A stretch of 64,000 nt of DNA from an uncultured Lachnospiraceae bacterium. Its GTDB lineage: Bacteria; Bacillota; Clostridia; Lachnospirales; Lachnospiraceae. The translations under genes and the position numbers were made by a program. Under the pieces are notes generated by a model that was given only the letters and a program-made list of their open reading frames with translations, made no database searches and had not been told where the DNA came from. The DNA lies in the NCBI GenBank assembly GCA_902801415.1, contig CADCIK010000004.1:84913-148912 (forward strand), given 5' to 3'. This document shows positions 25,894-35,346 of the stretch, piece by piece; the stretch's first letter is position 1, and every line of letters begins with the position of its first letter.

Positions 25894-25923
25894 CATAGTC
25901 CTGTGAATGACTGTATTCAGCGG

Positions 25924-27021
25924 TCAGACGTTGAAGCGGAACAGGATGACGTCGCCGTCTCTGACGACATATTCCTTGCCCTCCATGCCCACAAGGCCTT
26001 TCTCTCTCGCCGCTGCAAGGGATCCCTCCCTCAGAAGCACTTCATAGTTGACGACTTCCGCCTTGATGAATCCGCGCTCGAAATCGCTGTGGATCTTGCC
26101 GGCCGCCTGCGGCGCTTTTGTACCGATCCTGATCGTCCACGCCCTGCATTCATCCTCTCCTGCAGTCAGGAAGCTCATAAGTCCCAGCGTTCGGTAACTT
26201 GCGCTGATCAGCTTATCGAGACCCGACTCCGAGATGCCCAGGTCCTCCAGGAACATGGCCTTCTCCTCGTCATCGAGTTCCGCGATCTCCGACTCGATCT
26301 TGGCGCAGATCACGAAGACTTCCGATCCGGTCTGAGCCGCATACTCACGCACTTTCGCGACGCCTTCGTTGGATGCGCCGTCATCCATGAGATCATCCTC
26401 CGAGACATTCGCGGCATAGATCACAGGCTTCGCTGTCAAAAGATTGTAGCCCGCAAACCACTTCTCTTCCTCTTCACCCGCAAGTTCCATGGAAGAGGCA
26501 GGCTTTCCTTCCTCCAGATGCTCCTTGACACGTTTGAGGAGCGCCATTTCACGGCCGGCCTCCTTATCCATCTTGGCTGTGCGGGCCACTTTGGAGATCC
26601 TGCGCTCGAGCACTTCCAGATCAGCGAAGATCAGTTCAAGGTTTATGGTCTCAATATCGCGGACCGGATCCACGGATCCGTCTACGTGTACGACATTCTC
26701 ATCCTCAAAGCAGCGGACCACGTGTACGATCGCGTCCACCTCGCGGATATTGGCCAGAAACTGGTTTCCGAGGCCTTCACCCTTGGAGGCGCCTTTGACG
26801 AGACCTGCTATGTCTACGAATTCAATGACTGCCGGCGTCACCTTTTTGGTATGGTACAGTTCTCCCAGACGTTTGATCCTGTCATCCGGCACTGCCACGA
26901 TGCCCACGTTGGGATCGATCGTGCAGAAAGGATAGTTGGCCGCCTCTGCGCCTGCTTTGGTCAAAGAATTGAACAATGTGCTTTTTCCCACATTGGGAAG
27001 CCCTACGATGCCTAATTTCAT
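25924..27021 (-). CDS. ychF: Redox-regulated ATPase YchF
   Basis: Obg-family P-loop NTPase of the YchF/OLA1 group, which binds ATP rather than GTP and associates with ribosomes; roles in stress and translation are known in other species. It has 365 residues: Walker [13 protein letters not shown] at the N-terminus, G3 DIAG, NVSE in place of the usual NKxD motif (typical of the ATP-binding subfamily), a helical insert, and a C-terminal TGS domain ([28 protein letters not shown]). AAGGAGA precedes the ATG. It lies 25 bases after rsgA and closes the run of minus-strand genes at a terminator. Confidence 0.96.
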   Translation of the reverse strand: MKLGIVGLPNVGKSTLFNSLTKAGAEAANYPFCTIDPNVGIVAVPDDRIKRLGELYHTKKVTPAVIEFVDIAGLVKGASKGEGLGNQFLANIREVDAIVHVVRCFEDENVVHVDGSVDPVRDIETINLELIFADLEVLERRISKVARTAKMDKEAGREMALLKRVKEHLEEGKPASSMELAGEEEEKWFAGYNLLTAKPVIYAANVSEDDLMDDGASNEGVAKVREYAAQTGSEVFVICAKIESEIAELDDEEKAMFLEDLGISESGLDKLISASYRTLGLMSFLTAGEDECRAWTIRIGTKAPQAAGKIHSDFERGFIKAEVVNYEVLLREGSLAAAREKGLVGMEGKEYVVRDGDVILFRFNV

Positions 27022-27046
27022 GAAACAATGATCTCCTTATTTGCGG

Positions 27047-27967
27047 TTATTTGCCGGCTCTCGCCGTTCTTTTTGCCGAGTAATCGGGCTTTCTCATCTT
27101 CAGCTCTTCATAGAGCTCGCTGTAATTGCTGTAACGGATCCTGCTGATCGCACCTGCATCCACAGCTTCCCGGACCGCGCAGCCGGGTTCTTTCCTGTGC
27201 ACGCATCCGTCGAAACGGCATTTTCCTTCAAATTCTCTGAACTCGGAGTAATAGTGCCGCAGGTCCTCCGGCTCCATATCCATCAGGTAAAGAGACGTGA
27301 ATCCGGGTGTATCGACCAGATAGGTCTCGTCCCCGCCCGCAAGCAGCTCCACATGTCTGGTGGTATTCCGGCCCCGCTTGATCTTCCGGCTCAGCTCTCC
27401 GGTCTCCATGCGGGCGCCGGGGCAGATCTCATTGATCAGCGTCGATTTGCCTACGCCGCTGGGACCTGTCAGTACCGTTGTCTTTCCTTTGAGGATCTCC
27501 CGCAGTTCGCCGAGAGTCTCCGGTGCAAGGACGCTTACGAATAAGACCCTGCATCCGCAGGATTCATAGGTTTCCCGCAGTTCCGCGATCTCTTCCGCTG
27601 TGGCCAGGTCCTGCTTGTTAAAACACAGGATAGCCGGAAGATCTCTCTGATCCATGGTGATCAGAAACCGGTCCAGCATATTGTAGCTGGGCGCCGGATG
27701 GGTAATGGCAAAGATCAGGAGTGCCTGGTCCACATTGGCAACATTGGGCCGGACCAGTTCATTTCTGCGGGGAAGGAGTTTGACCACATTTCCTTCCATG
27801 GGAACGCTGACCGTGTCTGTGACGTCGATCTCCACGTCGTCGCCGACCAGCGGCTTAACTCCGAGCGCGCGAAAAACGCCTCTTGCGCGGCAGCGATATA
27901 TGTTCTCCCCGGTGTGTACCTCGTAGAACCCCGCTATGCTTTTGATGATCTTTCCCCTGGTACTCAA
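27047..27967 (-). CDS. rsgA: Ribosome small subunit-dependent GTPase RsgA
   Basis: Circularly permuted GTPase that acts late in 30S subunit maturation. It has 306 residues with an N-terminal OB fold, then motifs in permuted order: G4 NKQD, G1 GPSGVGKST, G3 DTPG; it ends in the zinc-knuckle domain CRFDGCVHRKEPGCAV. The only reasonable start is TTG at 27967, since an in-frame stop lies just upstream; its ribosome site is weak, so expression may rely on translation from pknB, which ends 18 bases before. The kinase-phosphatase-rsgA order is common in Firmicutes. Confidence 0.95.
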   Translation of the reverse strand: MSTRGKIIKSIAGFYEVHTGENIYRCRARGVFRALGVKPLVGDDVEIDVTDTVSVPMEGNVVKLLPRRNELVRPNVANVDQALLIFAITHPAPSYNMLDRFLITMDQRDLPAILCFNKQDLATAEEIAELRETYESCGCRVLFVSVLAPETLGELREILKGKTTVLTGPSGVGKSTLINEICPGARMETGELSRKIKRGRNTTRHVELLAGGDETYLVDTPGFTSLYLMDMEPEDLRHYYSEFREFEGKCRFDGCVHRKEPGCAVREAVDAGAISRIRYSNYSELYEELKMRKPDYSAKRTARAGK

Positions 27968-27985
27968 ATGTTCTCAATAATTCCT

Positions 27986-30175
27986 TTAGTTCTCGGGCGT
28001 AAAGGTCAGTTCCCTGGTGACCGTTCTCTCTTCCGTTCTCTCGATCTCCCTGATCACTGTCGTTCTGCCGCCGTCTCCGCCGCCGTCTGTCGAGCCGAGG
28101 TCCGCGTCATCGCCGTCTTCCGGATTTCCTTCCACCTCTTCTTCGACCGTCTCTGTGATCGTGACCTCATAATCCATGGTCAGCGTTCCGTATTCCGACG
28201 TGATGCCAGTGCATCCCATGCGGTAAGGGAATGCGGAAGTTGTCGTATCGAGCAGCTTCTGGCCGTCTTCCGTTACGATCGTAATATGAACAGAAGTGCC
28301 GGGCTTGTAGTCCGGATCCTCTCCGCTTGTCGGCGCGGAAATATCCGCTGAGTAGCTGTAGGTCTGCTGGCCCGCTATATCGAAGTTCACCGCCGTGCCC
28401 TCATCGATCAGAGTGCCGGGCTCCACATCCTGAGAAATGACAAGTCCTCTGTTCTCGGAGTCCGCGTCGATGATCGTCCTTACGTTTCCTGCCTTGAGGC
28501 CAAATGCGTTGAGGGTATTGCGCGCCTCCTGTTCCGTCATGCCGTAGAGACTGGGCATCTCGGTCTTACCCGAGAGATCAGGGCCTCCGCTTACCTGGAT
28601 GGTGACGTAGGTCCCTTCTTCCGCCTGTGTCTCTCCCGCAGGATCCTGGCCGACGACTATTCCTTCTTCTACGTCCTCACTGGTGACTTCCATAATATTG
28701 ACATTGAATCCGGCCTCAGTGAGCATGTCCACTGCCTCCTCTCTGAGAAGGCCTATGACATCGGGGATGATCGACCCGCTGTTTCCGCAGACTGTCAGCA
28801 CAACTGTCGTTCCTACAGGAATTTCCGTGCCCTCTTTGACACTCGATTCCATTACGATGCCGACTGTGTATTTGTCAGATTCTTCATAAGTCAGTTCAGG
28901 GATCAGGCCCTGCTTGACCAGTGCCGACCGCGCTGCCGCAACATCTATTCCGATGACATTGGGCATGACTACCATTTCATCGCTGGCTGCGACCACCGCA
29001 TTCTGTCCGCCTCCTCCTATAGGAAGAAGTCCGGTCCTTCCGCCGATGATCAGCGCCAGGATCGCGCCGATGATCACGACCGCGAGAACTGCCAGGATCC
29101 GCGCGATCCTGTCCATGGAGTTTTCTCTCTCCTCTTCGTCGTAATCCTCTTCTTCGTCGAACAGGTCGTCTTCGCGGCTGTGCCTTACGGGCTTGACCAC
29201 TCTCTTGACATCATCATCTTCCTCATCAGGAAGACTGACCGGCTTTTCAGTCTCTGCACTCTTAGTGCTCTCTTTGATCTGGCGCTTTTCTTCCTCGGTC
29301 AGCATACGCGTGGTGCCCATGTCGTTGGGATTATAGCGCTTCACGAAATCGCCGTCCGGATCGCTGATCGACTTCTTGAGATCGGAAGCGAGCTCCTGCA
29401 TATTCTGATAGCGTCTGTCAGGGCTCTTCTCACAGCACTTGAGGACGATCTGGTCCACACTGTAAGGGATGTCCGGATTGAGCTTTCTGGGCGACGGCAT
29501 CGGTTCCTGGATGTGGCGGATCGCGATCGCTACGGTCGACTCCCCGTCAAAAGGCACTTCGCCTGTGAGCATCTCATACAAAGTCACGCCGAGCGAATAG
29601 ACATCGCTCTTCTCGTCGCTGAATCCGCCTCTGGCCTGTTCAGGGGAGGTATAGTGCACGGATCCCATGACATTGGAAGTGATCGTGTCGCTGGTCGCCG
29701 CCTTGGCAATACCGAAATCCGTGACCTTGACCTTTCCTTCGCGGGAAATGATGATATTCTGCGGCTTGATATCTCTGTGGATAATATGGTTTCTGTGGGC
29801 CGCTTCGAGTCCCATGGAGACCTGCAGAGCGATCGTGACCGCCTCTTTATAGCCCAGTTTTCCCTTCTTGCCTATGTAATTTTTCAGTGTGATGCCGTCC
29901 ACAAGTTCCATGACAATATAGTAAATGCCCTTTTCCTCACCGACGTCATAGACATTTACGATATTGGGATGCATCAGGCCTGCCGCAGCCTGCGCCTCCA
30001 CCCGGAATTTGGATACAAAATTCGCGTTTTCCGAAAACTCCTGCTTCAGGACCTTGACCGCCACATAACGGTTCAGTGTGTGGTCCTTGGATTTATATAC
30101 ATCCGCCATACCGCCTGTGCCGACCTTTTCAAGGATCTCGTAGCGGTCCGCGATCAACATGCCGATCTTAATCAT
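27986..30175 (-). CDS. pknB: PASTA-domain serine/threonine protein kinase
   Basis: Membrane kinase that senses muropeptides or lipid II through extracellular PASTA domains and phosphorylates division and wall proteins. It has 729 residues. The kinase domain spans 1-275 with Lys41, HRD at 133-135 and DFG at 153-155, an acidic juxtamembrane stretch is at 317-350, the membrane helix is at 358-378, and three PASTA domains lie at about 402-463, 468-529 and 538-600. A further ~130-residue extracellular tail follows, with a beta-rich part and an acidic Gly/Asp-rich linker. GGAGG precedes the ATG. Its phosphatase is encoded 51 bases upstream. Confidence 0.96.
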   Translation of the reverse strand: MIKIGMLIADRYEILEKVGTGGMADVYKSKDHTLNRYVAVKVLKQEFSENANFVSKFRVEAQAAAGLMHPNIVNVYDVGEEKGIYYIVMELVDGITLKNYIGKKGKLGYKEAVTIALQVSMGLEAAHRNHIIHRDIKPQNIIISREGKVKVTDFGIAKAATSDTITSNVMGSVHYTSPEQARGGFSDEKSDVYSLGVTLYEMLTGEVPFDGESTVAIAIRHIQEPMPSPRKLNPDIPYSVDQIVLKCCEKSPDRRYQNMQELASDLKKSISDPDGDFVKRYNPNDMGTTRMLTEEEKRQIKESTKSAETEKPVSLPDEEDDDVKRVVKPVRHSREDDLFDEEEDYDEEERENSMDRIARILAVLAVVIIGAILALIIGGRTGLLPIGGGGQNAVVAASDEMVVMPNVIGIDVAAARSALVKQGLIPELTYEESDKYTVGIVMESSVKEGTEIPVGTTVVLTVCGNSGSIIPDVIGLLREEAVDMLTEAGFNVNIMEVTSEDVEEGIVVGQDPAGETQAEEGTYVTIQVSGGPDLSGKTEMPSLYGMTEQEARNTLNAFGLKAGNVRTIIDADSENRGLVISQDVEPGTLIDEGTAVNFDIAGQQTYSYSADISAPTSGEDPDYKPGTSVHITIVTEDGQKLLDTTTSAFPYRMGCTGITSEYGTLTMDYEVTITETVEEEVEGNPEDGDDADLGSTDGGGDGGRTTVIREIERTEERTVTRELTFTPEN

Positions 30176-30226
30176 TTCATTCCTCCACTTCCCTGGAAAT
30201 CACCCCGCGCTTACCGGCACTGAACG

Positions 30227-30985
30227 TTACAGTTCGGTATCCGACCGGTGTACCGCCGGGGAAGTGTCAATCAGTATCACAGAGATATTGTCGCTGCCGC
30301 CTTCGTTGTTGGCGCGCGCGACCAGAACAGCTGCCTTTTCTTCCAGATCCCTGCTGCTTCTCAGGATCTCACAGATCTCTTCATCCTCTACCATGGTCGT
30401 AAGGCCGTCCGAGCACATAAGGATGATCCCGCATTCCGATAAAGGAACCCGGAAGAAATCCACCCTGACCTGGTCTTCCGCGCCGATCGCTCTCGTGATC
30501 ACGTTTCTCTCCGGATGGATCCTTGCGAGCTTTCTGTCCAGCGTGCCGGCTCTGACCATTTCCTCCACCAGGGAGTGGTCCACTGTGACCTGCGTCAGCT
30601 CTCCGCGATGGAAATTGTAAAGCCTGCTGTCGCCGACGTTGGCGACAAGGAGCATATCACCGCAGATCGTACAGCTGACGAGCGTCGTACCCATGCCGTA
30701 AAATTCTCTGTGTCTTGCGGCCTTGAGACGGATCTGTGTGTTGGCGATGCGGTAAGCCTCCCCTAAAAGCTCCTCCGGATCCTCGCCTTCGGTCCCGGCG
30801 ACATGGTCGACGACTGTCTCCACGGTATACTTGGACGCATAATCACCGGCCCGGTGACCGCCCATTCCGTCTGCTACGAGATACAGGCACGACAAATTGC
30901 CCAGCGGAAGATCGCTGGCGAATATGTAGTCCTGATTCATCTCCCTTCGCAGGCCGATATCAGTTATGGAAAAAGACTGTGGCAT
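30227..30985 (-). CDS. prpC: PP2C-family protein phosphatase (Stp1/PrpC type)
   Basis: Metal-dependent serine/threonine phosphatase that reverses the neighbouring PASTA kinase. It has 252 residues with DGMGGHRAGDYAS, NVGDSRLY, CSDGLT and GGSDNISVI, which provide the metal-binding aspartates. No membrane segment is seen. GAGGAG precedes the ATG, two bases after the rlmN stop codon. Confidence 0.95.
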   Translation of the reverse strand: MPQSFSITDIGLRREMNQDYIFASDLPLGNLSCLYLVADGMGGHRAGDYASKYTVETVVDHVAGTEGEDPEELLGEAYRIANTQIRLKAARHREFYGMGTTLVSCTICGDMLLVANVGDSRLYNFHRGELTQVTVDHSLVEEMVRAGTLDRKLARIHPERNVITRAIGAEDQVRVDFFRVPLSECGIILMCSDGLTTMVEDEEICEILRSSRDLEEKAAVLVARANNEGGSDNISVILIDTSPAVHRSDTEL

Positions 30986-30987
30986 AG

Positions 30988-32088
30988 CTACTCCTCAATA
31001 CGGCTGGACGCATCCTGTTCACTGCAACCAGAAATATGCCTGTGACGTAATTGACCGCAGGCACCATCGATATCTCTTCCTAATACTCTCCTAATACTAA
31101 CATTTATACCGCTTTTTTCAAGTTTTTTCTGAAAGGCGCGCACGCCGGAGTCCTGTGTCTGCCGGTATCCGCGCTCCTTGACCGGGTTGACGGGGATCAG
31201 GTTGATATGGGCCTTTAAAGGCCTCGCCAGCTCCGCCAGCATCTGCGCGTCCTGCGCGCTGTCATTGACATCCCGGATCAGGCTGTACTCGAAAGTAACC
31301 TGTCTGCCGGTCCGGTCAAAATAGTAGCGGCCCGCCTCCATCAGCTCCGCGATCGAATACTGATTGGCGATCGGCATGATCTCCCTGCGTTTTTCATCCG
31401 TGACTGCGTGCAGCGAGAGTGCCAGCGTTATGGAAAGCTTTTCGTCCGCAAGGTCATAGATCCTGGGAACGATCCCGCAGGTGGAGACCGTCACGTTTCT
31501 CTGGCTTATATTGAGTCCGTTCTCATCCGTGAGAAGGCGCAGGAAGCGGACCAGATTATCATAATTATCCAGAGGCTCCCCTGTTCCCATCACCACGACA
31601 TGGGAAACCCTCTCCCCGGTCACTCTCTGGATCTCATAGATCTGGTCGAGCATCTCCGAAGGCGTGAGCGAGCGAAAGAGTCCGTCCAGCGTGGAGGCGC
31701 AGAAGCGGCATCCCATGCGGCATCCCACCTGTGAGGAAATGCAGACGCTGTTTCCGAACTTGTAGCGCATGAACACGCTCTCCACCAGCGAGTTATCCCC
31801 CATTGCGAACAGATATTTCTGCGTCCCGTCCAGTTTCGAGACCTGCCTGTCGATCATCCGGACTGCCGTGAGCGGGTGATCCTTCTCCAGCTTATCCGCC
31901 ATCGCCTTGGGAATATTGCTCATTTCACTGTAGCTGCGCACAAGACTCACGTGCATCCAGCGGTAAAGCTGCCTGGCCCTGAAGGCCGGAAACCCGTTTT
32001 CTTTCATCAGAGCGGTCAGCTCTTCCATAGTCATGGATTTGATATCCCGGACAGAGCCGGTCTCATTGTTTACTCCTGTCTCCTGCAT
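30988..32088 (-). CDS. rlmN: 23S rRNA (adenine-2503-C2)-methyltransferase RlmN
   Basis: Radical SAM enzyme that methylates A2503 of 23S rRNA and A37 of some tRNAs. It has 366 residues. The cluster-binding cysteines are C123, C127 and C130 in GCRMGCRFCAST; downstream GTGEPLDNYDN and ALSLHA are typical, and the C-terminal GACGQL carries the second catalytic cysteine. AAAGGA lies eight bases before the ATG. It follows rsmB across a tandem repeat. Confidence 0.96.
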   Translation of the reverse strand: MQETGVNNETGSVRDIKSMTMEELTALMKENGFPAFRARQLYRWMHVSLVRSYSEMSNIPKAMADKLEKDHPLTAVRMIDRQVSKLDGTQKYLFAMGDNSLVESVFMRYKFGNSVCISSQVGCRMGCRFCASTLDGLFRSLTPSEMLDQIYEIQRVTGERVSHVVVMGTGEPLDNYDNLVRFLRLLTDENGLNISQRNVTVSTCGIVPRIYDLADEKLSITLALSLHAVTDEKRREIMPIANQYSIAELMEAGRYYFDRTGRQVTFEYSLIRDVNDSAQDAQMLAELARPLKAHINLIPVNPVKERGYRQTQDSGVRAFQKKLEKSGINVSIRRVLGRDIDGACGQLRHRHISGCSEQDASSRIEE

Positions 32089-32103
32089 GTTTTATATCCT
32101 TTA

Positions 32104-32193
32104 GTTCTCTGCAGATCCGTTCTCTGCAGATCCGTTCTCTGCAAATCAGTTCTTTATAAATCAGTTCTTAATAAATCAGTTCTTTACAAATCT
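32104..32193. repeat. Six-unit 15-base tandem repeat across the rsmB stop codon
   Basis: Plus-strand units: GTTCTCTGCAGATCC (32104 and 32119), GTTCTCTGCAAATCA (32134), GTTCTTTATAAATCA (32149), GTTCTTAATAAATCA (32164) and GTTCTTTACAAATCT (32179). On the minus strand the last unit encodes the end of RsmB (RFVKN), and the rsmB stop at 32176-32178 lies in the next unit. Later units repeat in-frame stops or read AENGS-like codons. Confidence 0.92.
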
Positions 32194-33564
32194 CGCGAGA
32201 AAGAATCCGTCTGTCCCGTGCACGTGCGGCAGAAGCTGCAGCTTATTGTGATCAGTCCCCGGAATGGGAACCGGCAGATGAGGCGCTAAAGCATCCGCGG
32301 TAAAGCCGAGCTCCTTTTCGATAAATGCCGCGATCTCCTCATTTTCACCTCTGTTGATCGTACATGTGCTGTAAATGAGGACCCCGCCCTTTTTCAGATA
32401 GCCGGCCGCGCTTCTCAATATGCGCTTCTGCAGCTGCGCCAGTTCCTCCAGCTGTCCGGGGGATACGTGGTATTTGATGTCCCTCTTGCGTCCGATGACA
32501 CCCAGCCCTGAGCAGGGAAGGTCGCAGAGAAGGATGTCTGCTGCGCCGGCTTCCTCCGGTACGGGGACCAGCGCGTCGCGCTGGCTGACCACCACATTGG
32601 GAAGGTGCATGCGCCGCACGTTTTTGATGATCTGCGTGGTCTTTCCTTTACTCAGGTCAAAGGCATGCACAGTTCCGGGCTCTTCCTCTTCCCCCGCGAT
32701 CGCCAGCAGTTTCGATGCGCAGTGCATGGACTTGCCGCCGGGCGCCGCGCACACATCGTATACGGTTTCTCCGCCTTTAAGGCCTGCCGCCTCAGCCACC
32801 AGCATGGAGCTCTCATCCTGCACGGTCCAGAGTCCCTCCCGGTATCCGGGGAGCTGCGCGACACTGTCCGTTCCGGTCAGGTAACAGCACCGGGAAAGAT
32901 AGCGTCCCTTTTCGATCTGAACGCCTTTCTCCCGCATGCCGGCGAGGATCTTGTCCCTGTCCTCTTCGCTGCAGCGCTCATCAAAGCGGATCGAGACAGG
33001 CCGTATTTCAAGCAGCGACTCCAGGAGTTTGCGCGTCTCCTCTTCGGACAGCTGCTCATTCCAGAGACGGATGATCCATTCCGGCATGGAATATCTGCGG
33101 GATAGAGCCGCGGGATCAGACTGATCTCCGGCGGCCTCCGAAGGCGCTGCAAATACGCCCTTCTCCTTTTCTCTGACGATCGTGCGCAGCACGCCGTTCA
33201 CAAATCCGGAGAGTTCATTCTTTCCGCTCAGCCTGGTGAGCTTGACAGCCTCATTGCAGGCCGCCGAGTCCGGCACTGCGTCCATATACAGGATCTGAAA
33301 GATCCCCATCCGCAGGATATCCCGGATCACGGGGCGGATGCGGACGCCTTTCTTTGTATAGGTCCTGATCACGTTGTCGATCTCGATCCTGCGCTCAATG
33401 ATGCCTTCGGTCAGTCTTTTGACAAAAGCCCGCTGGCGGCGGTCCATCCCCTCGCGCTCGCACTGGTCCAGCATCTCTCTGACCGCGATGTGACTGTATG
33501 TTCCCTCTTCCCGGATCCTTGCAAGGATCGCCAGGACAGCTTCCCGTTCGTTTCGTGAACTCAA
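32176..33564 (-). CDS. rsmB: 16S rRNA (cytosine-967-C5)-methyltransferase RsmB
   Basis: SAM-dependent m5C methyltransferase of 16S rRNA. It has 462 residues: an N-terminal NusB-like RNA-binding domain (about 1-140) and a Rossmann methyltransferase domain with DVCAAPGGKSMH, the catalytic PCSGLGVIGRKRD loop and YSTCTINRGENEEI. The start is taken as TTG at 33564 because AGGAG lies seven bases upstream and SSRNEREAVLAIL fits the family start; the frame continues to 33594. Its 3' end has been duplicated into a tandem repeat. Confidence 0.94.
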   Translation of the reverse strand: MSSRNEREAVLAILARIREEGTYSHIAVREMLDQCEREGMDRRQRAFVKRLTEGIIERRIEIDNVIRTYTKKGVRIRPVIRDILRMGIFQILYMDAVPDSAACNEAVKLTRLSGKNELSGFVNGVLRTIVREKEKGVFAAPSEAAGDQSDPAALSRRYSMPEWIIRLWNEQLSEEETRKLLESLLEIRPVSIRFDERCSEEDRDKILAGMREKGVQIEKGRYLSRCCYLTGTDSVAQLPGYREGLWTVQDESSMLVAEAAGLKGGETVYDVCAAPGGKSMHCASKLLAIAGEEEEPGTVHAFDLSKGKTTQIIKNVRRMHLPNVVVSQRDALVPVPEEAGAADILLCDLPCSGLGVIGRKRDIKYHVSPGQLEELAQLQKRILRSAAGYLKKGGVLIYSTCTINRGENEEIAAFIEKELGFTADALAPHLPVPIPGTDHNKLQLLPHVHGTDGFFLARFVKN

Positions 33565-33680
33565 AATCGCACTCCTGTTTCTATGTAAACGCAAAGAGCG
33601 GCAAAGCTGCTCATATACAGATCTGCCGCTCCCCGTGAATCTGTCTTATCTGTGACGCCGTTTCTTTACGATCAGCGCGA

Positions 33681-34619
33681 TCAGCGCTCTGCGGTGAGCT
33701 TCTGCCCCTCTTCGATCCTGGCGCCAAGCAGAAAGGCCTGTACCGGCATGCGCTTTTTGCCCTCATACTGCACTTCGGTGAGGGCCAGCACGCTGTCTTT
33801 GCAGTTGACGTAGATGGCCTTTTTGTCTGTGCCGGCTACGGTTCCGGGTTCTCCCTGCGCCTGCATGTCCGTCACCGCGCTTCCCCAGATCTTGAGCATC
33901 TTGCCGTTCATGAAAGTGTAGGCGCCGGGCCAGCTGTTGAGACCGCGCACCAGGCGCTCGATCTTGTCCGCGGGCATATTCCAGTCGATGCAGCCCATCT
34001 CTTTTTTGAGCATGGACGCATATGTGGAGGCTTCGTCATCCTGTTTGACGGGCTTCAGCGTCCCCTCTTCGATCATGGGCAGCGCCTTGACAAGAAGTTC
34101 TCCGCCCAGCTTTGCCATCTTGTTGTAGAGGCTCTCTCCGGTCTCGCCCGCTTCCAGCGGGATCTCCTCCTGCAGAAGGATGTCTCCGGTATCAAGTCCC
34201 TCGTCCATCTGCATGATCGTCACGCCGCTCTTCTCTTCGCCGTTGATCACGGCCCACTGGATCGGCGCGGCACCTCTGTATTTGGGAAGCAGGGAAGCGT
34301 GCACGTTCACGCATCCAAATCTGGGCAGGTCCAGAATCTCTTTGCTCAGGATCTGGCCAAAAGCCGCCACCACGATCAGGTCCGGCGCCTCCTCGCGAAG
34401 CCGCTCGACTGCCTCCGGGCGCTTGACCCTGACGGGGGAGAATACAGGAATTCCCCATTTGTCAGCGCACTCGTGGACAGGCGTCTTGATCACACCGCGG
34501 CCGCGGCCCTTGGGCCTGTCGGGCTGTGTCACCGCCAGGCTGACTTCGCACCCGCTTCTCATCATTGTATCCAGTACTTCTGCCGCCAGATCCGGCGTTC
34601 CCATAAATACGATCTTCAA
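33681..34619 (-). CDS. fmt: Methionyl-tRNA formyltransferase
   Basis: Formylates initiator Met-tRNA using 10-formyltetrahydrofolate. It has 312 residues. VFMGTPDLAAEVL at the N-terminus, NVHASLLPKYRGAAPIQWAVINGE (catalytic Asn and His) and the EMGCIDW segment are typical; the C-terminal domain binds tRNA. It starts with TTG, preceded by AAAGGAGA. It lies 30 bases after def, so formylation and deformylation enzymes are coexpressed. Confidence 0.96.
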   Translation of the reverse strand: MKIVFMGTPDLAAEVLDTMMRSGCEVSLAVTQPDRPKGRGRGVIKTPVHECADKWGIPVFSPVRVKRPEAVERLREEAPDLIVVAAFGQILSKEILDLPRFGCVNVHASLLPKYRGAAPIQWAVINGEEKSGVTIMQMDEGLDTGDILLQEEIPLEAGETGESLYNKMAKLGGELLVKALPMIEEGTLKPVKQDDEASTYASMLKKEMGCIDWNMPADKIERLVRGLNSWPGAYTFMNGKMLKIWGSAVTDMQAQGEPGTVAGTDKKAIYVNCKDSVLALTEVQYEGKKRMPVQAFLLGARIEEGQKLTAER

Positions 34620-34649
34620 CTTCTGTCTCCTTTGGCTCTTATGCCTGTG

Positions 34650-35180
34650 TCACTCTTTGCCGGCTTCTTCCGCCTCTGCTTTCGCGGCTTCCTCCGCGAT
34701 CATCTCATCCAGCTCCTCATTGGTGTAGAGTTTGCCTTCCACCAGTTCCACGTACATGTGGCCGTCCAGATGATCCAGCTCATGGCAGATCGCTCTCGCG
34801 AGAAGATACTCGCCTTCCACGATGAAGTCCTCCATGTTCTCATTGAGTGCTCTGGCAACGACATGGCGGGGTCTTGTCACCTGTCCGGTCTTGCCGGGCA
34901 CGGAAAGGCATCCCTCCCATCCGCACTGCTCGCCGTCTCTCTCGATGATCTCGGGGTTGATCATGACCAGAGGCTGGTTCTGCTCCTCGCTCACATCGAT
35001 CACGACGATCCTCTTGAGCATGCCGACCTGAGGCGCCGCAAGGCCAACGCCATCCGCCTCATACATGGTCTCTTTCATATCTGCTATGAGCTGTCTGAGC
35101 TTGGGAGTCATCTCCCGCACTTCTTTCGCTCTTTTTCCCAGCACCGGGTCGCCGAGTTCCCTGATGGTTCTAAGTGCCAT
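34650..35180 (-). CDS. def: Peptide deformylase
   Basis: Metalloenzyme that removes the N-formyl group from nascent proteins. It has 176 residues with the three motifs GVGLAAPQVG, EGCLSVPG (metal-binding Cys) and HELDHLDG (HExxH). The C-terminus is a Glu/Ala-rich tail. The ATG at 35180 (MALRTIREL) follows GGAGATGA; the longer open frame upstream has unrelated composition. Confidence 0.96.
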   Translation of the reverse strand: MALRTIRELGDPVLGKRAKEVREMTPKLRQLIADMKETMYEADGVGLAAPQVGMLKRIVVIDVSEEQNQPLVMINPEIIERDGEQCGWEGCLSVPGKTGQVTRPRHVVARALNENMEDFIVEGEYLLARAICHELDHLDGHMYVELVEGKLYTNEELDEMIAEEAAKAEAEEAGKE

Positions 35181-35346
35181 ATCTTCATCTCCATTCCGGA
35201 ACGCTTTGCGCGGCGGGGCGGCCGGAGATCCGCGAATGCGGTCTCTTGTCTGCCGTCGGGGCTGTTTGCAGCGTTCCTGCACAAACAGCTGCGTGCAAGA
35301 TCAGCACATCGGTGTGATCTCTGCACTGCCGCCTTTATTCTAATGC

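Larger units (their letters stand above)
25533..25923. other. Intergenic region between ychF and lgt
   Basis: 391 bases without a gene I can support. It holds the ychF terminator, an AT-rich stretch next to lgt, and a 15-base direct repeat with a 20-base period. A short minus-strand open frame at 25655-25852 has no ribosome site or recognisable composition. Confidence 0.6.

Noticed and set aside
32104-32193. CRISPR array
   Set aside because: Units are contiguous 15-mers with no spacers, and they extend from a coding sequence; it is a simple tandem repeat.
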